The translations under genes and the position numbers were made by a program. Below the pieces are notes generated by a model. That model did no database searches. It was not told the origin of the DNA and saw only the letters and a list, made by a program, of their open reading frames with translations. This document shows, in pieces, positions 1 to 6,645 of a stretch of DNA of 10,201 nt. The stretch is from the NCBI GenBank assembly GCA_045636165.1, contig JAZTWZ010000082.1:1-10201 (forward strand), read 5' to 3'. The first letter of the stretch is position 1. The number at the start of each line of letters is the position of its first letter. This DNA is from SIG480 sp045636165. Lineage in GTDB: Bacteria; Bacillota; Clostridia; Oscillospirales; JAAYXM01.

Positions 1-50
1 ATGAGGTTATCCGCCGCAAGGAAGGTAAAGCCGGCGGCAAGAAGAAGTAA
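1..50 (+). CDS. rplF: 50S ribosomal protein L6, C-terminal end (partial)
   Basis: Only the last 15 codons are present, read from base 3, ending in the TAA at 48-50. They give EVIRRKEGKAGGKKK, the typical basic C-terminal tail of bacterial L6 (usually GEVVRRKEGKAGGKK or similar). L6 binds 23S rRNA near the factor-binding site of the large subunit. The following gene is rplR, which is the conserved spc-operon order and supports the call. The start and the bulk of the gene lie outside the window. Confidence 0.9.
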   Translation, partial: EVIRRKEGKAGGKKK

Positions 51-66
51 AGAGAGGTGCGCTTAA

Positions 67-426
67 ATGGTATCAAAAGTTGATTCAAACAAAAAGCGCT
101 TGATTCGCCACAAGAGAGTTCGTGCGAAGATAAGCGGTACAGCCGAGCGTCCTCGCCTTAACGTTTTCCGCAGCTTGTCAAACATCTATGCTCAGATTAT
201 TGACGATACAACAGGCAACACTCTTGTATCAGCAAGCACTGTGGAAAAAGGATTTGAGGGCAACGGCGGCAACAAGGAAGCTGCCAAGAAGGTCGGCGCA
301 ATGATTGCCGAAAGAGCAAAGGCAAAAGGCATAACTGAGGTCGTTTTCGACCGTGGCGGTTATGTTTACCACGGACGTGTAAAAGAACTTGCAGAAGGCG
401 CTCGCGAGGGCGGACTTCAGTTTTAA
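67..426 (+). CDS. rplR: 50S ribosomal protein L18
   Basis: This encodes 119 residues, the normal size of bacterial L18, which binds 5S rRNA and anchors it in the central protuberance of the large subunit. The N-terminus is highly basic (KKRLIRHKRVRAKISGT, about residues 9-25) and is followed by the conserved RPRLNVFRSLSNIYAQIIDD region. The C-terminal half has the FDRGGYVYHGRVKELAEGAREGG-type signature ending in GLQF. The ATG at 67 follows an AGAGAGGTG ribosome site and lies 16 bases after the rplF stop. It is flanked by rplF and rpsE in the canonical spc order and is very probably co-transcribed with them. Confidence 0.97.
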   Translation: MVSKVDSNKKRLIRHKRVRAKISGTAERPRLNVFRSLSNIYAQIIDDTTGNTLVSASTVEKGFEGNGGNKEAAKKVGAMIAERAKAKGITEVVFDRGGYVYHGRVKELAEGAREGGLQF

Positions 427-447
427 TCGGGAGGAGGTAAGATTTTT

Positions 448-951
448 ATGGCAGGAAGATTTGAAGAAAGAAACGATGAGTTTCAGGAAAAGGTCGTATC
501 TCTTAACCGAGTATCTAAAACCGTTAAGGGCGGTCGTATCTTTAAGTTTGCAGCGCTCGTAGTCGTCGGTGACGGCAAGGGTACCGTAGGCTTCGGTCTC
601 GGTAAAGCAGCTGAAGTTCCGGATGCAATCCGCAAGGGTATTGAGGACGCAAAGAAGAACCTCGTAAAAATCGCGCTTTTGGGCACATCAATTCCGCACG
701 AAGTTGTTGGTGAATTTGGTGCAGGTAGAGTGCTTCTTAAGCCGGCAGCTCCCGGTACCGGTGTTATCGCAGGTGGTGCAGTTCGTGCAGTAGTTGAAGC
801 AGCAGGCATTAAGGACATCCGTACAAAGTGCCTCCGTTCCAACAATCCGCAGAATGTTGTATCAGCTACAATGGAGGGTCTCAAGGCTCTTCGTGTTGCG
901 GAGGAAGTTGCACTCCTTCGTGGAAAAGAAGTTTCTGAAATTCAAGATTAG
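448..951 (+). CDS. rpsE: 30S ribosomal protein S5
   Basis: This encodes 167 residues, typical for S5, a small-subunit protein that takes part in decoding fidelity and mRNA unwinding at the entry tunnel. The N-terminal double-stranded-RNA-binding-like domain contains RVSKTVKGGRIFKFAALVVV and the glycine-rich GDGKGTVGFGLGKAAEVP stretch (about residues 22-60). The C-terminal domain contains PAAPGTGVIAGGAVRAV and ends in a KALR-type helix. The ATG at 448 follows a strong GGGAGGAGGT site at 429-438. A long open frame on the opposite strand inside this gene is a codon-bias shadow. Confidence 0.98.
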   Translation: MAGRFEERNDEFQEKVVSLNRVSKTVKGGRIFKFAALVVVGDGKGTVGFGLGKAAEVPDAIRKGIEDAKKNLVKIALLGTSIPHEVVGEFGAGRVLLKPAAPGTGVIAGGAVRAVVEAAGIKDIRTKCLRSNNPQNVVSATMEGLKALRVAEEVALLRGKEVSEIQD

Positions 952-966
952 TAGGAGGGCAAAGCA

Positions 967-1146
967 GTGTCTCAACTTAAAATAACGCTTACCAAGAGCT
1001 TGGTTGGCAGAATTGAAAAGCACATTGCCACCGCCAAATCGCTTGGCCTCAAGAAGGTCAATAATGTTACGGTGCAGCCTGACAATGCGCAGACTCGCGG
1101 CAAGATAGCTCAGATTTCTTATCTTGTCAAGGTCGAAGAAGTTTAA
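967..1146 (+). CDS. rpmD: 50S ribosomal protein L30
   Basis: This encodes 59 residues from a GTG start at 967 to the TAA at 1144-1146. The protein begins MSQLKITLTKSLVGRIEKH and contains the L30 signature region with a T-A-x-S-LGLKKVN segment. The end is ISYLVKVEEV, as in many L30 proteins (usual length 58-60). L30 binds 23S rRNA in the large subunit. The GTG is preceded by TAGGAGGGC at 952-960, right after the rpsE stop, and no other in-frame start fits the family. Gene order rpsE-rpmD-rplO is universal in bacterial spc operons that keep L30. Confidence 0.96.
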   Translation: MSQLKITLTKSLVGRIEKHIATAKSLGLKKVNNVTVQPDNAQTRGKIAQISYLVKVEEV

Positions 1147-1161
1147 TAGGGAGGTGTAGCT

Positions 1162-1602
1162 ATGAAACTGCACGAATTATCTCCCGCAGCAGGCTCCGTC
1201 AGCGATGTAAAGCGTAAGGGCAGAGGTCCTGGCTCGGGCAATGGTAAAACAGCGGGAAAAGGTCATAAGGGTCAGAACGCTAGAACCGGCGGCGGTGTCC
1301 GTATCGGATTCGAAGGTGGTCAGATGCCTATCACCAGACGTCTCCCGAAACGTGGTTTTAACAATATCTTTGCAAAGAAGTATGCAATAGTTAATGTCGA
1401 AGCTCTTAACGCTTTCGATAACGGTGCTTTTGTTAGTGCCGCAGAGCTCCTTGAAAAGAAGATTATCCGTAAGGAAGAAGACGGTCTCCGTGTTCTTGGT
1501 AACGGCGAACTCAAGAAGAAGCTTACAGTAAAAGCTAATGCTTTCTCCGAATCGGCAAAGGCAAAGATTGAAGCCGCCGGAGGGAAGGTCGAGGTGGTCT
1601 AA
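1162..1602 (+). CDS. rplO: 50S ribosomal protein L15
   Basis: This encodes 146 residues, the family's usual length. L15 is a late-assembly large-subunit protein with a long basic, glycine-rich N-terminal extension that penetrates 23S rRNA. Here the extension runs over about residues 16-50 with repeated GRGPGSGNGKTAGKGHKGQ-type segments, followed by FEGGQMPITRRLPKRGF. The C-terminal globular domain ends in an EAAGGKVEVV strand. The ATG at 1162 follows AGGGAGGTG at 1148-1156. The stop codon directly abuts the secY start, so the ribosome site for secY lies inside the last codons of this gene. Confidence 0.98.
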   Translation: MKLHELSPAAGSVSDVKRKGRGPGSGNGKTAGKGHKGQNARTGGGVRIGFEGGQMPITRRLPKRGFNNIFAKKYAIVNVEALNAFDNGAFVSAAELLEKKIIRKEEDGLRVLGNGELKKKLTVKANAFSESAKAKIEAAGGKVEVV

Positions 1603-1605
1603 TTG
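1591..1605 (+). promoter_or_regulatory. secY ribosome binding site and TTG start, inside and abutting rplO
   Basis: GAGGTGGT at 1591-1598 sits within the last rplO codons, 4 bases before the TTG at 1603-1605. The rplO TAA (1600-1602) and the TTG touch without a spacer. This arrangement suggests that ribosomes finishing rplO re-initiate on secY. Confidence 0.7.
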
Positions 1606-2901
1606 TTAACGACAATTAAGAACGCATGGAAGGTACCTGAGCTTCGCAGCAAGATTTTGTTCACACTTTTCTGTTTACTTATCTTCAGACTCGGCTCAGC
1701 TATCCCGGTTCCGTTCATTGATTCCGAGTTGCTCGGCGGTCTTTTCGACGCTTACGGCAACACAATCTTCGGATTTATGAATGTTATGTCCGGTGGTGCT
1801 TTCGAACAGGCTAAGATATTCGCGCTCTCAATTCAGCCGTATATCAACGCTTCAATTATCATGCAGCTCCTTGCAGTTGCAATTCCGGCTCTTGAGCGTC
1901 TTTCAAAAGAAGGCGGCCAGGAGGGTCAGAAGAAAATCGCATCAATCACTCGTTATGTTACAATCGCTATCGCACTTCTTCAGGGCTTTGCATATTACTC
2001 ATTGCTCAAGAACGGTGCAGGCACAGGCACAAGCTTCATAAACACTCAGGGCCTTAATGATGTTTTTGTTGCTTTCTCAATCATCGCAACATTTACAGCA
2101 GGTTCAGCATTCATTATGTGGCTTGGTGAGCAGATTACTGAAAAGGGAATCGGAAACGGTATCTCAATGATTCTTTTTGTAAGCATCATTTCTCGTGTAT
2201 ATCCGGCAATCCAGACTCTCATCGGTAACTATGCAAACCTCAAGTGGTATGGAATCGCTGCAATAATCGTTGTATTCCTTGCAGTAATCGCTTTCATCAT
2301 CTTCTTTGACGGTGCAGAGCGCAGACTTTCTATCCAGTACGCAAAGCGCGTGGTTGGTCGTAAAATGTATGGCGGCCGCAGCACTCACTTGCCGATAAAG
2401 GTAAATATGTCAGGCGTTATGCCGATCATCTTTGCTTCATCTATCGCAACATTCCCGGCAACAATTGCTGCGTTCTTCCCGAACAAGAGCGGCTTCTGGG
2501 ATTGGATGCTCACTAATGTATTCTCACCCAACAGCTGGCCGTATGCAGTAGTTTACCTTATTCTCATCGTTGCATTCAGCTATTTCTATACAGCTATTCA
2601 GTACAACCCGACTGAGATTGCAAACAATATCAAGAACAACGGCGGTTTCCTTCCGGGATTCCGTCCGGGCAAGCCGACTGCTGATTTCATCACAAAGGTT
2701 ATGAACAAGATAACACTCTTTGGTGCATTCTTCCTTGGTGTAATCGCGATACTCCCGATTCTTATGGGAATATTCACACCGGGCATCAACCTTTCAATCG
2801 GTGGTACATCAATCCTTATCGTTGTTGGTGTTGCTCTCGAGACTGTAAAGCAGCTCGAATCACAGCTCATGATGAGAAACTATAAGGGCTTCCTTGAATA
2901 A
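1603..2901 (+). CDS. secY: Preprotein translocase subunit SecY
   Basis: This encodes 432 residues, normal for SecY, the channel-forming subunit of the SecYEG translocon in the cytoplasmic membrane. It begins MLTTIKNAWKVPELRSKILF, the usual SecY N-terminus, which fixes the TTG at 1603 as start. About ten hydrophobic segments can be seen, the first near residues 18-38. The plug/TM2 region follows (about 56-96, with FGFMNVMSGGAF and SIQPYINASIIMQLL), then the SecY signature around GEQITEKGIGNGISMI (175-190). A cytosolic loop precedes the N-M-S-G-V-M-P segment (268-274). The loop with LPGFRPGKPT (350-359) and the YKGFLE C-terminus are also typical. Its place between rplO and adk is conserved. Confidence 0.98.
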   Translation: MLTTIKNAWKVPELRSKILFTLFCLLIFRLGSAIPVPFIDSELLGGLFDAYGNTIFGFMNVMSGGAFEQAKIFALSIQPYINASIIMQLLAVAIPALERLSKEGGQEGQKKIASITRYVTIAIALLQGFAYYSLLKNGAGTGTSFINTQGLNDVFVAFSIIATFTAGSAFIMWLGEQITEKGIGNGISMILFVSIISRVYPAIQTLIGNYANLKWYGIAAIIVVFLAVIAFIIFFDGAERRLSIQYAKRVVGRKMYGGRSTHLPIKVNMSGVMPIIFASSIATFPATIAAFFPNKSGFWDWMLTNVFSPNSWPYAVVYLILIVAFSYFYTAIQYNPTEIANNIKNNGGFLPGFRPGKPTADFITKVMNKITLFGAFFLGVIAILPILMGIFTPGINLSIGGTSILIVVGVALETVKQLESQLMMRNYKGFLE

Positions 2902-2916
2902 GGAGGAGACTTTCAA

Positions 2917-3549
2917 ATGAGGCTCATACTCCTCGGCGCCCCCGGTGCCGGCAAGGGAACTCAGGCAGAATTGATTTGTGCAAAGCTGAACATTCCGACA
3001 ATTTCAACCGGAAACATTTTGCGTGAAGCAATAAAGAACGAGACAGAATGCGGTGTAATGGCGAAGTCATTTATGGATGCAGGAAAGCTTGTTCCCGATG
3101 AAGTTGTTGTGGGCATCGTGGCTGAGCGTATCTCAAAGGATGACTGCAAGAATGGTTTTATTCTTGATGGTATGCCGAGAACGATAGCTCAGGCCGAAGC
3201 TCTTGACAAGTTGGGAGTCAACATTGATGCTGTTCTTTCAATCGAAGTCGAAGATTCAGCTATTGAAAAGAGAATGGGCGGACGCCGCGTTTGCGAATGC
3301 TGCGGAGCTTCCTACCATATCGAACACAAAAAACCTAAGAGCGACGGTGTGTGCGACTCTTGCGGCGGAAAGTTGATTCTCCGTGCAGATGACGCTCCAG
3401 AAACCGTTCGCGCGAGACTTTCGGTGTATCACGAGCAGACAGAGCCACTCATTGCGTTTTACGCTAAGAAGGGAATCTTAAAGACAATAGAAGGTTGTGA
3501 CGGCATAGACGACACATTCCGACTTATTTGTCAGGTCCTTTCAGTGTAA
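2917..3549 (+). CDS. adk: Adenylate kinase, zinc-binding LID type
   Basis: This encodes 210 residues, near the 212-217 usual for long bacterial adenylate kinases, which interconvert ATP + AMP and 2 ADP in the cytosol. The P-loop GAPGAGKGTQ is at residues 7-16. The NMP-binding region has STGNILR at 30-36, and DGMPRT at 84-89 corresponds to the family's DGFPRT, with Met in place of the usual Phe. The LID (about 120-160) holds two Cys pairs, C126/C129 and C146/C149, the four-cysteine zinc site of Gram-positive enzymes. RADDAPETVRARL follows. The ATG at 2917 is preceded by AAGGAGGAGAC. Location between secY and map is the conserved Firmicutes order. Confidence 0.98.
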   Translation: MRLILLGAPGAGKGTQAELICAKLNIPTISTGNILREAIKNETECGVMAKSFMDAGKLVPDEVVVGIVAERISKDDCKNGFILDGMPRTIAQAEALDKLGVNIDAVLSIEVEDSAIEKRMGGRRVCECCGASYHIEHKKPKSDGVCDSCGGKLILRADDAPETVRARLSVYHEQTEPLIAFYAKKGILKTIEGCDGIDDTFRLICQVLSV

Positions 3550-3592
3550 AATGAATGAGATTTCAACTTCATATTTGCTGTATATACGGTGA

Positions 3593-3609
3593 TTGGAGGA
3601 TGCATTTTG
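3593..3609 (+). promoter_or_regulatory. map ribosome binding site deciding a TTG start
   Basis: TTGGAGGA at 3593-3600 is followed after 6 bases by TTG (3607-3609). An upstream in-frame GTG at 3589 would place the Shine-Dalgarno bases inside the coding region and has no ribosome site of its own, so the TTG is preferred. Confidence 0.75.
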
Positions 3610-4365
3610 ATACAGATTAAGTCAAAAAGAGAAATAGAGCTTATGCGCTGTGCAGGTCGCATAGCGGCAAACGCTCTTGCTGCAGCAGGAGTTGCGGCTG
3701 TACCGGGAATTACTACCGGTGAGCTTAACGATTTAATTAAGAAGTCAATTGAGAAAGACGGAGCATATCCGAGTTTTCTTGGATATGCCGGCTTTCCCGG
3801 GGCTGCTTGTATATCGATAAACGACGAAGTAATTCACGGAATACCGGGAAAAAGAGTCCTCAAAGAGGGAGACCTGGTAAAAATAGATGTAGGGGCGACA
3901 TATCAGGGTTATATTGCAGACTGTGCGAATACCTTCCCTGTAGGGAAGATAGACGATGAAGCACAGCGTCTTATAGATGTAACCCGGCAGAGCTTCTATG
4001 AGGGTATGAAATATGCTCAAACGGGCAACCGCGTCTCTGATATATCTCACGCGATACAGACCTATGTTGAGGAAAACGGCTTTTCCGTTGTGCGGAAATA
4101 TGTCGGTCACGGCGTAGGAAGTAAGTTGCATGAGGAACCGGAGGTACCGAACTTCGGAAGCCCCGGAGTCGGAGCAAGACTTGTCAGCGGAATGACGATT
4201 GCAGTCGAACCAATGGTAAATCAGGGAATTTATACCGTCAAAGAGCTAGACGACGGCTGGACCGTAAAAACACGGGACGGAAAGCTGTCTGCCCATTATG
4301 AAAACTCGGTATTAATTACAGAGAACGGCCCGGAAATATTGACACTGGCCGATAAGATTCAGTAG
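3607..4365 (+). CDS. map: Methionine aminopeptidase, type I
   Basis: This encodes 252 residues from a TTG start, beginning MIQIKSKREIELMRCAGRIA, a standard type I MetAP opening. The enzyme removes the initiator Met from nascent proteins, in the cytosol at the ribosome exit. All five metal ligands are present: D94 (KIDVGA), D105 (IADCANTF), H168 (YVGHGVG), E201 (VEPM) and E232 (HYENS). The substrate-contacting histidines H77 and H175 are also present. Their spacing matches the E. coli enzyme with a three-residue shift. There is no N-terminal SH3-binding or zinc-finger extension. It lies 57 bases after adk and 11 bases before a KOW-domain gene. Confidence 0.97.
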   Translation: MIQIKSKREIELMRCAGRIAANALAAAGVAAVPGITTGELNDLIKKSIEKDGAYPSFLGYAGFPGAACISINDEVIHGIPGKRVLKEGDLVKIDVGATYQGYIADCANTFPVGKIDDEAQRLIDVTRQSFYEGMKYAQTGNRVSDISHAIQTYVEENGFSVVRKYVGHGVGSKLHEEPEVPNFGSPGVGARLVSGMTIAVEPMVNQGIYTVKELDDGWTVKTRDGKLSAHYENSVLITENGPEILTLADKIQ

Positions 4366-4376
4366 AGGAAATTAAA

Positions 4377-4682
4377 ATGGATGCTGATGTGGGACATATA
4401 GTTATATCTCTCGCAGGTCGCGATAAAGAGCGACCGTTCTATGTGTTAAAAACCGAAGAAAACTTCGTGTACCTTGCAGACGGAAGTCTTCGCAGGATAG
4501 AGAATCCCAAGAAGAAAAAGGTAAAGCACATAAAAGTCATAGATTCACAATATGACTCCCGTGTTTCGCAGAAACTCCGTTCTGGCGAAAAGGTATTAAA
4601 CAGCGAGATGCGCAAAGCGCTTTCGGATGTTTCCAAGGCGCAACAGCAAGCAGAGGGAGGTAATTTGCTTGGCGAAAGATGA
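4377..4682 (+). CDS. KOW-domain RNA-binding protein (L14e/L6e/L27e-like)
   Basis: This encodes 101 residues. The N-terminal half resembles the KOW-containing family grouped with ribosomal proteins L14e/L6e/L27e, which many Firmicutes carry between map and infA. GHIVISLAGRDKERPFYVLK (residues 6-25) has the KOW pattern of a small beta-barrel with a conserved Gly. A lysine-rich stretch (KKKKVKH, about 45-51) is likely to contact RNA. The C-terminal 45 residues are polar and probably helical or disordered. The role is unknown; position suggests ribosome or mRNA binding. The ribosome site AGAGGAA at 4364-4370 overlaps the map stop. The 3' end overlaps infA by 14 bases, suggesting coupled translation. 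Confidence 0.85.
   Translation: MDADVGHIVISLAGRDKERPFYVLKTEENFVYLADGSLRRIENPKKKKVKHIKVIDSQYDSRVSQKLRSGEKVLNSEMRKALSDVSKAQQQAEGGNLLGER
4653..4671 (+). promoter_or_regulatory. infA ribosome binding site within the KOW gene, with TTG start
   Basis: GAGGGAGGT at 4653-4661 is followed by 7 bases and TTG at 4669-4671. The TTG gives MAKDDVIEQEG, the invariant IF-1 opening. An in-frame ATG at 4627 would add 14 residues not seen in IF-1 and would place this ribosome site inside the gene. Confidence 0.8.
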
Positions 4683-4887
4683 CGTAATAGAGCAGGAAGG
4701 TACCGTCATAGAGGCGCTGCCTAATGCAATGTTCCAGGTGGACATTGGAAACGGGCACAAGATTTTAGCTCATATTTCCGGAAAGCTTCGAATGAACTTC
4801 ATCCGAATTTTACCCGGAGATAAGGTAACGGTGCAGATGTCGCCGTACGATTTAACACGCGGACGCATTACATGGCGTTCAAAGTAA
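4669..4887 (+). CDS. infA: Translation initiation factor IF-1
   Basis: This encodes 72 residues, exactly the classic IF-1 length, starting MAKDDVIEQEGTVIEALPNA from a TTG codon. IF-1 occupies the A site of the 30S subunit during initiation together with IF-2 and IF-3. The protein is a single S1-like OB fold: FQVDIGNGHKILAHISGKLR (about residues 22-41), then IRILPGDKVTVQMSPYDLTR, ending in GRITWRSK. It overlaps the 3' end of the KOW gene by 14 bases and probably depends on its translation. A gap of 89 bases separates it from rpmJ, longer than most gaps in this operon. Confidence 0.97.
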   Translation: MAKDDVIEQEGTVIEALPNAMFQVDIGNGHKILAHISGKLRMNFIRILPGDKVTVQMSPYDLTRGRITWRSK

Positions 4888-4976
4888 ATGCATAAAAAAC
4901 CCGTATCGGATACCGGCAAAGACGATTATGGGGTGCAAATAAGAAAATTGCCGGAGAAATGGAGCTTTTTACGATT

Positions 4977-5090
4977 ATGAAAGTTAGACCGTCGGTAAAG
5001 CCTATTTGTGAAAAGTGCAAGATCATTCGCCGTAAAGGACGCGTAATGGTTATTTGCGACAATCCAAAGCATAAGCAGAAGCAGGGTTAA
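4977..5090 (+). CDS. rpmJ: 50S ribosomal protein L36
   Basis: This encodes 37 residues, MKVRPSVKPICEKCKIIRRK and onward, the usual length for the zinc-binding (C+) form of L36, the smallest large-subunit protein. Zinc ligands are C11, C14, C27 and H32. The ATG at 4977 is chosen because MKVRPSVK is the invariant start, but its ribosome site is poor: GGAG at 4961-4964 lies 12 bases upstream. An in-frame ATG at 4959 would add six residues (MELFTI) and is less likely. The start overlaps, as ATGA, the stop of a 30-codon open frame that fills the infA-rpmJ gap. Confidence 0.95.
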   Translation: MKVRPSVKPICEKCKIIRRKGRVMVICDNPKHKQKQG

Positions 5091-5130
5091 TTATTAATTA
5101 AACCCACATACAAAATTGGAGGTATGTAAA

Positions 5131-5499
5131 ATGGCACGTATAGCCGGAGTAGACCTTCCGAGAGAAAAGAGAGTTGAGATTGGTCTCACATACATTTTCG
5201 GTATCGGAAGAAAGCGCGCAAATGAAATACTGGCTGCAACGGGAGTAAATCCTGACACACGCGTCAAGGATCTTACCGAGGAAGACGAAGTTAAGCTTCG
5301 TGATTATATCGGCAAGAATTTTGCAGTTGAAGGCGACCTTCGCCGTGAGCTTGCTCTTGACATCAAGCGTCTTATCGAGATTGGTTCCTATCGCGGCTTG
5401 AGACACAGAAAGGGCCTTCCGGTTCGCGGACAGCGCTCTAAGACAAACGCAAGAACACGCAAGGGTCCGAAGAGGACTATTGCAAACAAGAAGAAGTAA
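5131..5499 (+). CDS. rpsM: 30S ribosomal protein S13
   Basis: This encodes 122 residues, starting MARIAGVDLPREKRVEIGLT, the standard S13 opening. S13 sits in the head of the small subunit and contacts the P-site tRNA and the large subunit through intersubunit bridges. A helix-two-turns-helix core (YIFGIGRKRANEILAATGV) is followed by the GSYRGLRHRKGLPVRGQR signature and a basic tail (KGPKRTIANKKK). The ATG at 5131 follows TTGGAGGT at 5116-5123. A TTG at 5116 would be the ribosome site itself and is rejected. It is followed by rpsK after 13 bases. Confidence 0.98.
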   Translation: MARIAGVDLPREKRVEIGLTYIFGIGRKRANEILAATGVNPDTRVKDLTEEDEVKLRDYIGKNFAVEGDLRRELALDIKRLIEIGSYRGLRHRKGLPVRGQRSKTNARTRKGPKRTIANKKK

Positions 5500-5512
5500 G
5501 GAGGTTTGTTAA

Positions 5513-5917
5513 ATGGCTAGTCCTAAAACAGCAAAGAAGGGCGCTTCTCGTAAGCGTCGTGAGCGTAAGAATATTGAAAATGGCGCGGCACATATCCGTT
5601 CCTCCTTCAACAATACAATGGTAACCATCACAGACTTGAACGGTAATGCACTTTCTTGGGCATCAAGCGGTGGCATGGGCTTCCGTGGTTCCCGTAAGTC
5701 TACTCCGTTCGCAGCACAGGTTGCAGCAGAAACAGCTGCAAAGGCTGCTATGGAGCACGGCCTCAAGACAGTAGAAGTTTATGTTAAGGGACCTGGTGCA
5801 GGTCGTGAAGCTGCGATTCGTGCACTTCAGGCAGCAGGCCTCGAAGTTAACATGATCAAGGATGTTACTCCGATCCCGCACAACGGTTGCCGCCCGCCGA
5901 AGAGAAGGCGCGTATAG
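5513..5917 (+). CDS. rpsK: 30S ribosomal protein S11
   Basis: This encodes 134 residues, slightly longer than the usual 129-131 because of the basic N-terminal extension (KKGASRKRRERKN). S11 lines the platform of the small subunit near the mRNA exit and the E site. Family marks are HIRSSFNNTMVTITDLNGN (about residues 27-45), the WASSGGMGFRGSRKSTPFAA stretch, and the YVKGPGAGREAAIRAL region. The end, DVTPIPHNGCRPPKRRRV, is diagnostic. The ATG follows an AAGGAGG ribosome site beginning at 5498. It lies between rpsM and rpsD. Confidence 0.98.
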   Translation: MASPKTAKKGASRKRRERKNIENGAAHIRSSFNNTMVTITDLNGNALSWASSGGMGFRGSRKSTPFAAQVAAETAAKAAMEHGLKTVEVYVKGPGAGREAAIRALQAAGLEVNMIKDVTPIPHNGCRPPKRRRV

Positions 5918-5938
5918 TTTATTGGAGGTGTAAAACAA

Positions 5939-6568
5939 ATGGCAAGATATACAGGAGCTGTCTGCAGGCTCTGCCGCAGAGAAAATCAGAAGCTTCACTT
6001 AAAGGGAGATCGTTGCTATACTGGCAAGTGTGCTCTTGACCGCCGTCCGGCTCAGTCACCGGGACAGCACGGTAAGGGTCGCAAGAAACTCTCTGAGTAC
6101 GGTTTGCAGCTTCGCGAGAAGCAGAAGGCAAGACGCTATTATTGCATTAGCGAGAGCCAGTTCCATAAGTACTTTGAAATGGCTGTTGCTAAGCAGGGAA
6201 TCACAGGTGAAAACCTCCTCCGTATTCTCGAATCTCGTCTTGACAACATCGTTTACAGACTTGGTCTTGCAATGAGCCGTCCTGAGGCTCGTCAGCTTGT
6301 AAACCATGGTCACTTTACAGTAAACGGTAAAAAGGTTAATATCCCGTCCTACCTTGTAAAAGCTGGCGATGTAATCGCAGTATGTGATAAGAGTCGCTCA
6401 CTCACAAAGTTCAAGGATGTTGCAGAAGCAAACTCTTCACGCCCGATCGCGAAGTGGCTTGACTTCAATAAGACAACATTCGAGGCTAAAGTTATGAATC
6501 TTCCGGATAGAGCAGACATCGACTTCCCGGTTGAAGAACATCTCATCGTCGAGTTGTACTCCAAGTAA
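5939..6568 (+). CDS. rpsD: 30S ribosomal protein S4, zinc-binding form
   Basis: This encodes 209 residues, the usual length. S4 nucleates assembly of the small-subunit body and contributes to decoding accuracy. The N-terminus carries the four-cysteine (C+) zinc motif C9, C12, C26, C31. The S4 RNA-binding domain follows at about residues 97-160 (RLDNIVYRLGLAMSRPEARQ and VNGKKVNIPSY). The ATG at 5939 follows TTGGAGGTG at 5922-5930. In Bacillus subtilis rpsD is a separate gene, whereas here it lies between rpsK and rpoA, the arrangement usual for Clostridia and for E. coli. S4 autoregulation of the alpha operon is known in E. coli, but no such leader can be recognised here. Confidence 0.98.
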   Translation: MARYTGAVCRLCRRENQKLHLKGDRCYTGKCALDRRPAQSPGQHGKGRKKLSEYGLQLREKQKARRYYCISESQFHKYFEMAVAKQGITGENLLRILESRLDNIVYRLGLAMSRPEARQLVNHGHFTVNGKKVNIPSYLVKAGDVIAVCDKSRSLTKFKDVAEANSSRPIAKWLDFNKTTFEAKVMNLPDRADIDFPVEEHLIVELYSK

Positions 6569-6645
6569 GATTTATAAAGCCCTCGGAGCTACGAGTGTAA
6601 AAAGACGCGGCTATTATGCCGTATAGAAGGAGGGTAATTACTTTG

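Noticed and set aside
483..884. Long antisense open frame across rpsE (133 codons)
   Set aside because: It is a codon-bias shadow of a certain ribosomal gene, with no ribosome site and low-complexity Pro/Ala/Thr-rich translation.
3551..3592. A 13-codon open frame in the adk-map gap
   Set aside because: Its ATG has no ribosome site and the frame is short enough to be chance; the gap otherwise shows only AT-rich sequence before the map ribosome site.
3589..3606. An earlier GTG start for map, six codons upstream
   Set aside because: The clear ribosome site TTGGAGGA (3593-3600) would lie inside the gene, and the family N-terminus begins at the TTG at 3607.
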